Counted from the stretch's first letter, positions 52,014 to 60,991 are shown. The stretch: DNA of 64,000 bases from Sutterella sp. AM11-39 (GCF_003472385.1 NZ_QRLV01000007.1:1-64000); one strand, 5' to 3'. Numbers and translations: made by a program. Notes: a model not told the origin generated them from the sequence alone.

Positions 52014-52331
52014 GGTTTGTTCCTTTGATTGAATGGAGCAATCTTCGCACTGAAGCCTTGGTTAATTCGATTAAGGATGCGAGGCCAACGCGAGATCAGG
52101 GCCGTTAACCGCAATTTTTCCCTATAGGTGTTGTAAAAAAGCATCACATCCATTTGAGGCTTGCTTTTGAATTTGAGAGTTACGCAATTCGGAGTGAGAA
52201 TGCTCGCACCCTTTCGGAACAAAGGGTGATTGGGCCTTCGGGCATGTTGCGGTTCCTTGCAGGCTTGCAACGCTTAAATCCCGGGCCTTTTTGATCAAAA
52301 AGATCCCCTATCTTTATAGGAACAAATCAAA
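52014..52331. other. Long leader/intergenic region upstream of the porin gene
   Basis: 318 bp without a convincing gene. An 8-bp hairpin (CACCCTTT / AAAGGGTG, about 52207-52228) and the palindrome TTTTTGATCAAAAA (about 52289-52302) lie upstream of the porin. Such structures could be part of a regulated porin 5' leader, but no known riboregulator is recognised. Confidence 0.4.
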
Positions 52332-53522
52332 ATGAAAAAGACTCTTGCTGCAGTTGCCGTTCTTGGCGCTTTTGCCGGTTCTGCTCTCGCTGCTGATGTT
52401 CAGCTCTACGGTATCGTTGACACGGGCTTGCAGTACGTGCATGGCGACACCGATTCTACGTCTGCCAATAGTGACTTTGATTCCTTCTCGATGGAATCCG
52501 GTATGGCTTCCGGCTCCCGCTTCGGTTTTAAGGGCACGGAAGACCTCGGTAACGGTCTGACGGTTGGTTTCATTCTGGAAGACGGCATCAAGTCCGACAC
52601 CGGTGTTGACGACGACGTGTTGTTCAATCGTGAATCTAGCCTCTTCCTGCAGGGTGGTTTCGGTAAGGTTGCTTTCGGCCGTATCGGTTCCTTCAACGGT
52701 GGCGTGAGCTCCTGGGCCAAGTACGGTGTGATGTCCGTCTTTGGCACATCCTGGGGTGACTACTCCGCTCAGGCTGGTACTTGGGCCATGGGCGCCGGTA
52801 TGTGGAACAACATGATTGCCTATGAAACCCCGAGCTTCGCCGGCTTCAAGGTGTTTGCTCAGTACGGCATGGGTAATCAGGTAGACGGTGTCGATGAGAA
52901 CGGAAAGGCCGGTAAGTTTGGTGAAGAAAACGAATCCTCGAGTGACCGCTACTATGCTATCGGTGCCTCTTACAACAACGGTCCTTTGAGCTTGTACTTC
53001 GCAGTTGATTCCATCAACTATGCTTCTGTCACCATGGAGCAGGCAGGTGAATCCATCAAGGATCAGGATGACAGCCTGACCGTGACCTTCGGCGGCAACT
53101 ATGACTTCGAAGTTGTCAAGCTCTACGCTGGTGCTCAGTACTTTGACGAGATCAAGACCAGCAAGATGAAAGGCATTATTCAGGACGTTGAAGCCTTCAA
53201 TAACGGCACGGATAAATTTGCAAGCCGTATGAAGGGCTGGAGTCTTGGTGTTTCCGCTGGTATCCCGGCAGCAGGTGGCACCGTCATGGTTGGCGCCGCC
53301 TATCTGGATGCTGAAGCTGCTGACAGCGTTGATGCTGGTCACAAGGATGATGAGCTTTCTCGCTGGATCATCTCTGCAGGTTACGACTATCCGTTCTCCA
53401 AGCGTACCGATGTCTACGGCGTTGTGACCTACAACCAGGACAACCTGAAGTTTACGGGCGATCATGCTGATCAGGATCCGTACATGTTCGGTGTGATGGT
53501 TGGCCTGCGTCATCGCTTCTAA
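52332..53522 (+). CDS. Gram-negative porin (general diffusion, Neisseria/Burkholderia type)
   Basis: A 396-aa outer-membrane trimeric porin. The signal peptide MKKTLAAVAVLGAFAGSALA is followed by ADVQLYGIVDTGLQYV, the classic first strand. SGSRFGFKGTEDLGNGLTVG and SSLFLQGGFGKVAFGRIGSF are family signatures, and alternating beta-strands continue to the C-terminal VGLRHRF with terminal Phe for BAM recognition. Tyr/Phe girdle residues and acidic loops are visible. Codon use looks highly biased, as expected of a major protein. A strong terminator follows. Confidence 0.95.
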   Translation: MKKTLAAVAVLGAFAGSALAADVQLYGIVDTGLQYVHGDTDSTSANSDFDSFSMESGMASGSRFGFKGTEDLGNGLTVGFILEDGIKSDTGVDDDVLFNRESSLFLQGGFGKVAFGRIGSFNGGVSSWAKYGVMSVFGTSWGDYSAQAGTWAMGAGMWNNMIAYETPSFAGFKVFAQYGMGNQVDGVDENGKAGKFGEENESSSDRYYAIGASYNNGPLSLYFAVDSINYASVTMEQAGESIKDQDDSLTVTFGGNYDFEVVKLYAGAQYFDEIKTSKMKGIIQDVEAFNNGTDKFASRMKGWSLGVSAGIPAAGGTVMVGAAYLDAEAADSVDAGHKDDELSRWIISAGYDYPFSKRTDVYGVVTYNQDNLKFTGDHADQDPYMFGVMVGLRHRF

Positions 53523-53570
53523 TCAGCCCTTTAGCTTGATTACAGCGCGCTCAGCGTATAGCTGAACACT

Positions 53571-53618
53571 AAGCCCTCTGAAAGATCGGAACCTTCCGAA
53601 GCCTCAGAGGGCTTTTTG
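53571..53618 (+). terminator. Terminator after the porin gene
   Basis: AGCCCTCTG (53572-53580) pairs with CAGAGGGCT (53605-53613), followed by five T. Confidence 0.85.
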
Positions 53619-53725
53619 TACCAGTTCAAATTTCACTCGTTTGATGTCAAATTTGCAGTGCTCATTTTTTAGGCATATCACAAAATTTATTACAAATCAG
53701 TGACCGAGAGGTCGAACACCCACAC

Positions 53726-53765
53726 TTATTCACAAAACCTGTGAAGAACCACCTCCTTATCCACA
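53726..53765 (+). promoter_or_regulatory. Pair of consensus DnaA boxes
   Basis: TTATTCACA (53726-53734) and TTATCCACA (53757-53765) both match the DnaA box TTATNCACA exactly, on the same strand, 31 bp apart. TGTGAAGAA (53740-53748) between them is a one-mismatch reverse box. They lie in the 346-bp gap 53523-53868, which is AT-rich from about 53625 to 53720 and otherwise holds only the porin terminator. They could form a DnaA-binding regulatory locus; an origin is possible but unsupported by neighbours. Confidence 0.55.
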
Positions 53766-53868
53766 ACGATAGGAATTGTTAAGCAACAACGCTTTGCAAA
53801 TCCAAGCATCAACTCCTCATAGCGGCCTCTACAATTGAGGGTAACGTTCCTTCCCGCAAAGGCAAGCC

Positions 53869-54360
53869 ATGCGCACACCGATTCTTTCTGCCGCACTAGC
53901 GACTCTGTTCTTAAGCGGTTGTTCAACAACCGTGATCTTTGAAAGCGACTTGGAAGGTGCCGAGGTCACGACGGTTGCCGGCCAGAAGTACGGAATGACA
54001 CCCGTTTCCGTGTCCTTTTCCAACGATGATCTGGATGCCTCTCGCGGACCGGACGGTTGTGCACGTATTCTTGGCGTAACCTATACGTGGCCTTCGGGCG
54101 CCAAGGTCGCCTCTCCCAATCCGATCGTGCTCTGCGGTGACGGTTATCAATTCCGTTATGTCATGAAGCGTCCTACTGATGCTCCTGGCATTGAAAAAGA
54201 TTTGCAAAACGCTCTTCAGCTCTCGAAGAGACGCGAAGCACAGTTGCAAGCTGAGTTGGAAACCGAGCGTCTCTACAACGATCGCTTCATGTGGGGGCCG
54301 TTTATGTGGGGACCGATGATGATGCCTCCTCCCCCGCCTCCGCCTCGTCCCCATCGTTGA
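53869..54360 (+). CDS. Lipoprotein with Pro-rich C-terminus, unrecognised
   Basis: A 163-aa protein with a signal peptide and lipobox (LATLFLSGC). The mature domain includes ESDLEGAEVTTVAGQKYGMT, similar in style to PEGA-type lipoproteins in which a phosphate-like loop follows a beta-strand. A short coiled-coil segment (KRREAQLQAELETERLYND) leads to a Met/Trp/Pro-rich end (FMWGPFMWGPMMM then seven Pro). It is probably anchored in the envelope. The Pro tail resembles that of small outer-membrane lipoproteins, but the function is unknown. It lies 85 bp upstream of tsaD. Confidence 0.75.
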   Translation: MRTPILSAALATLFLSGCSTTVIFESDLEGAEVTTVAGQKYGMTPVSVSFSNDDLDASRGPDGCARILGVTYTWPSGAKVASPNPIVLCGDGYQFRYVMKRPTDAPGIEKDLQNALQLSKRREAQLQAELETERLYNDRFMWGPFMWGPMMMPPPPPPPRPHR

Positions 54361-54445
54361 TAATTTGTCCCTCATTTAACAGAGCGGAAATGAGTCACTG
54401 TGGCTAGAATGGCTCCACTTTGAATTTTTTGTTTTTTTAGATCTC

Positions 54446-55522
54446 ATGAAAGTTCTCGGCATTGAAAGCTCGTGCGACGAAACCGGCGTTGCGCTGATCG
54501 ACAGCGAAAAAGGACTGTTGGCAGACGCCGTCCACACGCAAATCGATATGCACCGAGCCTACGGCGGCGTTGTGCCGGAACTCGCCAGCCGCGACCATAT
54601 CCGCCGTGCGCTGGTGTTGATTGACGACGTTCTGACGCGCGCAGGCGTCAAGAAAGAAGAAATTGATGCCGTTGCCGTCACCGAAGGCCCGGGTCTGGCC
54701 GGAGCGCTTCTGGTCGGCTCGTCCGTCGCTCACGCCATCGGCTATGCCTTAGGCATTCCCGTGGTCGGAGTGCACCATCTGGAAGGTCACCTGCTCTCAG
54801 CTTGCCTTGCGGACCCTGCTCCCAAGTTTCCCTTCATTGCGCTGCTGGTAAGCGGCGGACACACGCAATTTATGCGCGTCAATGCTTTCGGCAGCTATGA
54901 ACTGTTGGGAGAAACGCTGGATGACGCCGCGGGCGAAGCATTTGACAAAACCGCGCAGTTGTTAGGTGAAGGCTATCCCGGCGGTCCTGCGGTTTCTCGT
55001 CTGGCCGAAACAGGTTCGCCCGGCGCCATTGAATTGCCGCGTCCGATGCTGCACTCTCCGTCGCTTGACATGAGCTTCTCGGGGCTCAAAACGGCTGTTC
55101 TGACCGCCGTCAACGATGCCAAGGATCCCACGGATCCTCAGTTCCGTTCGGATTTGGCTTTGGCGTTTACTGAAGCGGTTGCCGAAGTGCTCACCACCAA
55201 GGCCATCAAAGCCATCAAAACGACCGGCATCAAACAGTTGGTGGTGGCAGGCGGCGTATCCGCCAATAAGACGCTGCGAGCCAGCCTGATCGATGCCTGC
55301 CGCAAACGGGGTGCACGAGTCTTCTTCCCGCCTCAGCGTTTGTGCACCGACAACGGCGCCATGATTGCCGTGGCCGGCATGATGCGTCTGCAACGCATGA
55401 CTGAAGAGGAACTTCAAAACGCCCGCAAGCGCTGGAGCTTCTCAGCCAAGCCGCGCTGGACGCTTTCTCAAGCCGCCAATCCGGACGCCGTCAATCCGAG
55501 ACAGCGATTCCGCAATCACTGA
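54446..55522 (+). CDS. tsaD: tRNA N6-adenosine threonylcarbamoyltransferase
   Basis: A 358-aa Kae1/TsaD enzyme that transfers the threonylcarbamoyl group to A37 of ANN-decoding tRNAs, with TsaB/TsaE. Landmarks are [17 protein letters not shown], the metal-binding His pair in [37 protein letters not shown] and [13 protein letters not shown]. The length is slightly above that of the E. coli protein. The gene stands alone with a G+C-rich hairpin downstream. Confidence 0.97.
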   Translation: MKVLGIESSCDETGVALIDSEKGLLADAVHTQIDMHRAYGGVVPELASRDHIRRALVLIDDVLTRAGVKKEEIDAVAVTEGPGLAGALLVGSSVAHAIGYALGIPVVGVHHLEGHLLSACLADPAPKFPFIALLVSGGHTQFMRVNAFGSYELLGETLDDAAGEAFDKTAQLLGEGYPGGPAVSRLAETGSPGAIELPRPMLHSPSLDMSFSGLKTAVLTAVNDAKDPTDPQFRSDLALAFTEAVAEVLTTKAIKAIKTTGIKQLVVAGGVSANKTLRASLIDACRKRGARVFFPPQRLCTDNGAMIAVAGMMRLQRMTEEELQNARKRWSFSAKPRWTLSQAANPDAVNPRQRFRNH

Positions 55523-55531
55523 TACATTTCG

Positions 55532-55552
55532 GGCCGGAAATTCCGGCCCGTG
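55532..55552 (+). terminator. Perfect hairpin after tsaD
   Basis: CGGGCCGGAA (55532-55541) pairs with TTCCGGCCCG (55543-55552). The following tail is T-poor (GTGTCATTTG), so termination efficiency is uncertain. Confidence 0.55.
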
Positions 55553-55619
55553 TCATTTGTATATCCGATTTTCGTGACAACTGCCTAAATCTGCATCACG
55601 GACATCAACTCAGAACTCG

Positions 55620-56345
55620 TCATTGAGCGTGCTGGCGATTCTTGACCCACTTCTCCCAGCCTTCCTGACGCAACTTGCAGGCCGGACACTCGCCGCAGCC
55701 GTAGCCCCAGTCGTGGAGCACATCGTGGTTACCCATATAGCAAGTGTGCGTCTGAGTGCGTACAAACTCCACAAAGGCGTCACCGCCGAGGTCGTGCGCC
55801 AGCTGCCAGGTTTCTGCCTTCGTGAGCCACATCAACGGTGTCTCAATCACCACCTGACGATCCAATCCGAGCGAAAGCGACACCTGCAGGCTCTTTAGCG
55901 TGTTGTCTCGGCAGTCGGCGTAGCCCGAGTAGTCGGTTTCACACATGCCGCCCACGAGAACAGAGCCGCCGCGGCGGTAGGCAATCGCAGAAGCAAACGT
56001 GAAAAAGAGAAGATTACGTGCCGGAACGAAAGAGTTGGGCACGCCGTCCTTTTCAAACTCGATTTCGATCTCGCGCGTGAGAGAGCACTCCGAAATCTGG
56101 CCCAAGACCTTCATGTCAATCATGTGATCCTGACCGAGACGCCCCTTGGCGTAAGGCAGAACGTCTTCGATGGTCTCTAGGATGTGCTTGCGGCATGTGA
56201 TTTCAGCCGTGTGGCGCTGGCCGTAGTCAAAACCGACGGTCTCCACTTCCTTGAAATTTTTCAGCGCCCACGCCAAACACGTCGTCGAATCTTGTCCGCC
56301 TGAAAAAAGCACCAACGCTTTCTTGTCCGCAAAGCCACCGGCCAT
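55620..56345 (-). CDS. queC: 7-cyano-7-deazaguanine synthase
   Basis: A 241-aa ATP-dependent enzyme that makes preQ0 from 7-carboxy-7-deazaguanine. The start [20 protein letters not shown] at 56345 is chosen because AAGGA lies 8 bp before it. The PP-loop is [15 protein letters not shown]. The zinc site comprises [10 protein letters not shown] together with a preceding GYG-C. SALNIAY-type segments such as [20 protein letters not shown] complete the family pattern. It supplies the substrate of the QueF encoded at 32659-33501. Confidence 0.95.
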   Translation of the reverse strand: MAGGFADKKALVLFSGGQDSTTCLAWALKNFKEVETVGFDYGQRHTAEITCRKHILETIEDVLPYAKGRLGQDHMIDMKVLGQISECSLTREIEIEFEKDGVPNSFVPARNLLFFTFASAIAYRRGGSVLVGGMCETDYSGYADCRDNTLKSLQVSLSLGLDRQVVIETPLMWLTKAETWQLAHDLGGDAFVEFVRTQTHTCYMGNHDVLHDWGYGCGECPACKLRQEGWEKWVKNRQHAQ

Positions 56346-56420
56346 CTTGAATCCTTTTGCAATCATTGAGAACGGATGGATTCTACGGTGAATCAATTCA
56401 AAAAAAAGCAAACTGTTAAC

Positions 56421-56452
56421 AAAAAATAAGAGCCCTTGCAATCAAGGGCTCT
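56421..56452 (-). terminator. Terminator of the second reductase gene
   Basis: On the minus strand AGAGCCCTTG (56452-56443) pairs perfectly with CAAGGGCTCT (56438-56429), followed by TATTTTTT. Confidence 0.9.
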
Positions 56453-56477
56453 CGAGTCAAGAAAAAATCTTTTTGGG

Positions 56478-58187
56478 CTATTTAGTTTCTTTCAGGATTT
56501 CTCGTACTGCAATGCGAGCAAATGAAGGCGGGACAAAAACATTCACATTGTGTCGACCGAGATTGGAATCTGTTACTTGGCCAACTGCATAGAGTCCTTT
56601 GATTGGTACCCCATTCTGATCCAGTGCTTGTGCTTTTGTATTGATTGCTATTCCTCCCAAAGTTGCGTGTACTGCAGGCTCAATTTTCACACCATAGTAT
56701 GGAAGCGTGTCGAATTTGCATCCAAAGGTTTTACGACCAAATTCAGGATCGTTGCCACTTTCTGCATAAGTTTTGTACTTCGCAATTGTGTTAGCCAGTC
56801 CTTTCGGATCAATTCCCAACCGTTTTGCTAGGTTTTCGAGTGACTTATCATGCAACACGTAACCTTTTTGAACATAATCCTTGATAATTGCCAGCTTGGA
56901 TACCGAACTCTGGTCAAAGATTAGAAAAGCTTTTCCCGTGCCCCCAGTAGCTTTAATCATTGCCTGAGTCACACCAGTTTTGTCATTGCTCGTATCATCG
57001 ATAAATCGATTACCACTCTGATTGACCATGATACCGCCACTTGTAAAGCGTAATGCGGTAAAGGAAATCTGGGTACCGTTGGCATTGTATGTGCTTGGAT
57101 TAAGTACGATTTTTCCCATATCTGTCAGCTTTGCACCTACTTCTTGAGCCAGACGATGTCCATCGCCTTGCGTTCCAGCAGAGTTTGTCGTACCCAACAC
57201 TGCCGCCTCAGGTGCAAATTGCTTGAGCATCTCCTTGCTGGCAGAAAAACCACCTGTGGCCAAAATAACAGCTTTGGCTGTTACTTTGTATGGCTTACCA
57301 CTCAAAGGTGTGACCTCCACTCCAACGGCTCTACCATCCTTCATCAAAATTCTTGTCGCTCGAGCATTCAAACGTACATCCACCTTTTCCTTTTCCAAGG
57401 CCTTGGTAAAAGTTTTGGTAATTTCGAGTCCCGGAGCACGTCCGTCCGAAGGCGCATGTGCAAAAGGCTTAAAAATACGATCAAGATCAGCACCGTTTTC
57501 AACCAGAAAATCAACAACAACTTTGCTTTCAGGAGCAACAGTTTGAGCCATAACTGGATCGGTATCCGGATACCCTGACAAATATTTTGCAAATCCCTCA
57601 ACAGTTGTATCTGTACTCTTATGCTTGGCTTGAACAACTGTTCCGCCAGCCTGAATATATGTTGAAGTAAAGGTACCGTTTCCTCCAAGTACGCCAAGCT
57701 TTTCAAGCAGGATGACATCTTTACCTGCACGGCTCAGTTCAATAGCAGCCATCATGCCACCAGGACCACCGCCAACAACTACAACATCGGTCGAAGCATC
57801 CCCAAATGCGGTTTGAACTGTATTTTTCACGCCATTCGACGCCTGGTATCCAGCTTTTTGAAGTGCAACACTGAGAGCCATCAAAGCAGCTTTACTTGAA
57901 GCAGTTGCTCCACTAACCGCATCCACGGCAAGGGATTGCGTCTTGACAACCGATCGCGCAATGACATCCAGCGCACGGGATCCTACTCCCTCGGTTTCGT
58001 TGTGCTTAAAACTGATATCCGCAATTTTGCCTTGCTTAACAACGACAGTCGTCTCTACCGGACTGCCCCAGACACCAGGAGCACTTGCGACATACGAACC
58101 ATCCATCAGGGCTGCAAAAGCAGCTGTATGAACAAATGCAGCTATCGCAAAAGTTGCAAACTTCGGTACATACCCAGTCATTGTCAA
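56478..58187 (-). CDS. Exported FMN/FAD flavoprotein reductase, second type
   Basis: A 569-aa Sec-exported protein (signal about 1-26). An FMN-binding domain (about 28-110) has the flavinylation motif VDAVSGATASSKA, and the FAD domain begins TDVVVVGGGPGGMMAAIELS. Active-site equivalents depart from Fcc3: GNRFIDDTSNDKTG has Asp where Arg402 is expected, VHATLGGIA keeps one of two His, and the C-terminal signature FNRLGG is replaced by SNLGRHNVNVF. The substrate is thus neither fumarate nor that of the enzyme at 46715. It is divergent from a TtrS-like kinase, implying substrate-induced expression. The gene is AT-richer than most of the window, suggesting transfer. Confidence 0.88.
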   Translation of the reverse strand: MTMTGYVPKFATFAIAAFVHTAAFAALMDGSYVASAPGVWGSPVETTVVVKQGKIADISFKHNETEGVGSRALDVIARSVVKTQSLAVDAVSGATASSKAALMALSVALQKAGYQASNGVKNTVQTAFGDASTDVVVVGGGPGGMMAAIELSRAGKDVILLEKLGVLGGNGTFTSTYIQAGGTVVQAKHKSTDTTVEGFAKYLSGYPDTDPVMAQTVAPESKVVVDFLVENGADLDRIFKPFAHAPSDGRAPGLEITKTFTKALEKEKVDVRLNARATRILMKDGRAVGVEVTPLSGKPYKVTAKAVILATGGFSASKEMLKQFAPEAAVLGTTNSAGTQGDGHRLAQEVGAKLTDMGKIVLNPSTYNANGTQISFTALRFTSGGIMVNQSGNRFIDDTSNDKTGVTQAMIKATGGTGKAFLIFDQSSVSKLAIIKDYVQKGYVLHDKSLENLAKRLGIDPKGLANTIAKYKTYAESGNDPEFGRKTFGCKFDTLPYYGVKIEPAVHATLGGIAINTKAQALDQNGVPIKGLYAVGQVTDSNLGRHNVNVFVPPSFARIAVREILKETK

Positions 58188-58285
58188 CCTCCTCTTTTGT
58201 TCTTATGGCGAGGACTTCAATTCCCCACGTTCTTCACTATATCGGCGAAGGTGCGCGCGCACTTTGTGTGCTGTCAAAAAGCCTC

Positions 58286-58323
58286 TCTTAGCTTGAATAG
58301 ATGGTTTTCTACCGTTGCTAAGA
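58286..58323. promoter_or_regulatory. Candidate inverted repeat in the reductase/kinase divergent region
   Basis: TCTTAGC (58286-58292) and GCTAAGA (58317-58323) are separated by 24 bp within the 167-bp region between the divergent reductase and kinase genes. Spacing of arm centres is about three helical turns. It could be the binding site of the regulator encoded at 60133, but a 7-bp repeat may occur by chance. Confidence 0.3.
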
Positions 58324-58354
58324 TTGGTCAAAAGTTCCTGCGATTGAGGCAAAA

Positions 58355-60130
58355 ATGAAAGCAAGCTGGTACAAATTAGCTGCACTACTGAGCATTGCTT
58401 GGGCAGGAAATATCTGTGGCGCTATACAAAAATCGGAACCGGTTTATTTCTATGCCAGTGAATTTTCTCTTCCTGGCATTGAAATGGATTGTGCCGCGCC
58501 AACAATCGAAGCAATTCGTAAAGCAATCGCTCCTCGAGAGCTTCGGGTTGTGCAATTGACGTCAATAAAGGAAGTCGACAAAGTTTTCGGCATGCCGGGT
58601 CAGTTTGTTGCCGTCGTCGGCGCCTCGACATATTGGCGACATTTGCGTGACGGCATCCGCGATATAGCAACACTGGTTTCTCACCATCAACCAGATCCTG
58701 ATCACGCCGTTGGTGCATTGGTCGTGGTACGTAAAAATAGTCCAATTAAAACATTGGACGATCTGGAAGGTCACAGTATTGCCGTCAATGAGCCAAACGG
58801 CTTTCAGGCTATTCAAGTGGTCTACCGCGAGATCGCGGATGCTGGACATGAATGGCGCGGATTTTTCTCCAACGTCAAATCCTACGGTCTAGACTTTCGT
58901 CAACGCCTTGAGGCGGTCCGCAACGGTGAAGTAGATGCGGCAACTGTCAATGTCTGCTACGCCGAAAGAATGGCTGCCAAAGGCATTGATGTTCTCAAAG
59001 ATCTCAAACCTCTCTCGATCAAACGTCAAAAATCCGTTTCGTGTATGACAAGCACGAAACTCTACCCGAACTGGAGTCTCCTGGCTTCTCCGGAACTTGA
59101 CAGCAGTACGCGCGTCAAGATCGCTAATGCGGTTTATGCCATGCAACCGGTATCCGATGGCCAGCGATGGACAATGGCAAGCGATTTTCGAGAAACTGAT
59201 GAACTTTATCGCGTCCTGAAGACTGGCCCTTATGCCTACTTAAACCAATGGACGCTACGTCGAATTTGGGAGGAATACCGACTTGCCGTTCTCTGCGCAT
59301 TGGCTGCAATTGCCTTTTTTCTTTGGCACTCTTGGCGAACTTCCCAAATCGTAGTCGTTAAAACAGCTCAACTTCGCGAAGCACTTGAACGTCAAAAACA
59401 ACTTTCTCAGTATGCAATTGACGTATCTAAACGATACGAAAAAACTAGGAGAGCTCTGACAATCACTCAGCTTTCGAGCATGGTCGCACATGAGCTCAGC
59501 CAACCATTGAGCGGAATCCTGCTCTATTCACAAGGGATCCGCCAGCTTGTATGTACTGCTTTACCAATATCTCAACAACGCGTTGCTCTTGACGTTCTTG
59601 CCAAAATCGAAGCCAGAGCAAGAAAAGCAAACAATATTGTCAATTACGTTCGAAGCTACGCAAAAAGCAATGAATTGCCTTTTAATGAAATTGACTTACT
59701 TTCAATTGTCAAAACAAGCGTAGACAATATGGTTATCGCTGGGAAAATGTCCGAAAAAGCTTTCCAAGTGAACTGTAGATACAAATACATATGGATCCTG
59801 GGCTCTCAGTTGGAACTCGAATTAGCATTGAACAATATAATCGAAAACAGCATCCAAGCCATTGGTAAATCCTGTCGAATCAATATTGATCTAAGTGTTT
59901 CAAGTCAGTCTGTTCATCTGGATGTAAGCGACAATGGACAAAATGTTGACAACACCCTCTTGCAATCGTTATCCGAACCATTGTCAACTTCAAAAAAAGA
60001 AGGGCTAGGGCTTGGGCTTTCATTGGTTCGCTGTATCGTTGACAGACATGCCGGAACAGTAACTTTTAGCAACACAAAGCAGGGCGGTCTTCGGATAACT
60101 ATGAAATTTCCTGTTCTGCGAAAAAAATAG
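58355..60130 (+). CDS. Sensor histidine kinase with PhnD-like periplasmic domain (TtrS-like), second system
   Basis: A 591-aa sensor. The signal peptide (about 1-22) precedes a PhnD-like periplasmic domain (about 25-285; VGALVVVRKNSPIKTLDDLE, HSIAVNEPNGFQAIQVVYRE). A membrane helix (LAVLCALAAIAFFLWHSW) and coil follow. The phosphoacceptor motif is MVAHELSQPLSGILLY, the N box is NNIIENSIQAIG, and the G box is KEGLGLGLSLV. It shares layout with the kinase at 43748-45559 but little close sequence identity. It is two bases from the regulator gene downstream and divergent from the reductase gene. The DNA is AT-rich. Confidence 0.93.
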   Translation: MKASWYKLAALLSIAWAGNICGAIQKSEPVYFYASEFSLPGIEMDCAAPTIEAIRKAIAPRELRVVQLTSIKEVDKVFGMPGQFVAVVGASTYWRHLRDGIRDIATLVSHHQPDPDHAVGALVVVRKNSPIKTLDDLEGHSIAVNEPNGFQAIQVVYREIADAGHEWRGFFSNVKSYGLDFRQRLEAVRNGEVDAATVNVCYAERMAAKGIDVLKDLKPLSIKRQKSVSCMTSTKLYPNWSLLASPELDSSTRVKIANAVYAMQPVSDGQRWTMASDFRETDELYRVLKTGPYAYLNQWTLRRIWEEYRLAVLCALAAIAFFLWHSWRTSQIVVVKTAQLREALERQKQLSQYAIDVSKRYEKTRRALTITQLSSMVAHELSQPLSGILLYSQGIRQLVCTALPISQQRVALDVLAKIEARARKANNIVNYVRSYAKSNELPFNEIDLLSIVKTSVDNMVIAGKMSEKAFQVNCRYKYIWILGSQLELELALNNIIENSIQAIGKSCRINIDLSVSSQSVHLDVSDNGQNVDNTLLQSLSEPLSTSKKEGLGLGLSLVRCIVDRHAGTVTFSNTKQGGLRITMKFPVLRKK

Positions 60131-60132
60131 AT

Positions 60133-60768
60133 ATGCTTGAGATAAAACGAGATTGTTTTTTAATACGGGTCGTTGATGATGATGTTGAACTACTTGATGC
60201 CATCAAGTTTTGTCTCGAATGCGCTGATTGGCGAGTCGCCATCTACGTGTCTGCAACATCATTTTTAGCAAATGAAAACTTTGAACAACCTGGCTGCATC
60301 ATTCTAGACATTAACATGCCCTCTATCTCAGGTTTGGAACTTCAACAGTTTCTAAACACGTGTGACCACGCTCTGCCTGTAGTATTTTTAACTGGGCATG
60401 GAAATATGAATACTGCAATTCACGCTTTCCGGCATGGTGCTGTTGATTTTTTACAAAAGCCTTTCGAACCTGATGAACTTCTTACAGCAGTCCAAAAGGC
60501 TATCAAAATTGCGGAAAAACAGTATTTAGCTCGTCTTAACCGTTCGGCCACGGCCCGTTGGAATAGTCTGACAGATAAGCAAAAACAAGTCGCCAAAGAT
60601 TTGTTAACCGGCGTAACAAGTGCGGATATTGCTGAACATTTAGGTATCAGTGAACGAACCCTACAACGCCATAGACAAAATGTTTTCCATAAACTTGGCA
60701 TTAGAAAAACAGCCGATTTAACAACCTTCCGTATTCAATTGCAACAAGAAACTGGAAATTTTCCATAG
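60133..60768 (+). CDS. FixJ/TtrR-like response regulator, second system
   Basis: A 211-aa regulator. The receiver has VVDDDVELLD, the phospho-acceptor in IILDINMPSISG and Lys in DFLQKPFEP. The LuxR-type helix-turn-helix (LTDKQKQVAKDLLTGVTSAD, then HLGISERTLQRHRQNVFHKL) is at the C-terminus. It is coupled to the kinase gene (2-bp gap). The stop codon is followed immediately by a truncated autotransporter sequence, so this module ends at a rearrangement point. Confidence 0.93.
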   Translation: MLEIKRDCFLIRVVDDDVELLDAIKFCLECADWRVAIYVSATSFLANENFEQPGCIILDINMPSISGLELQQFLNTCDHALPVVFLTGHGNMNTAIHAFRHGAVDFLQKPFEPDELLTAVQKAIKIAEKQYLARLNRSATARWNSLTDKQKQVAKDLLTGVTSADIAEHLGISERTLQRHRQNVFHKLGIRKTADLTTFRIQLQQETGNFP

Positions 60769-60781
60769 CCCAATAAACCTT

Positions 60782-60946
60782 GCTTTGCTAACGGTCAAGC
60801 TTGATGACAATTGGGGCGAAGTTTCGTTAGGCGCTGGCTATAACGTGACCGACTCTGTGCATGCGTTCATTGATATCGTTACCAGTTTCGATGGCGATAT
60901 TGACCAGAAGTGGCGCGTGAACTTCGGTGGTCGCTACGTCTTCTAA
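60782..60946 (+). pseudogene. C-terminal fragment of an autotransporter beta-domain
   Basis: An open frame without a start codon encodes LDDNWGEVSLGAGYNV, then HAFIDIVTSFDGDIDQKWR, then VNFGGRYVF and a stop. The pattern of two last beta-strands with G-DID-KWR and terminal aromatic-x-Phe is that of type V autotransporter translocator domains. Roughly the last 50 residues of a domain of about 270 remain. It begins within about 15 bp of the regulator stop codon, indicating deletion or insertion of the upstream part. Its composition resembles the host genes (such as the porin) more than the AT-rich module before it. Confidence 0.7.
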
Positions 60947-60991
60947 TGTGAGTCATCTTCCCTATTAAGGGATCACAAAACTCTTTTCACA

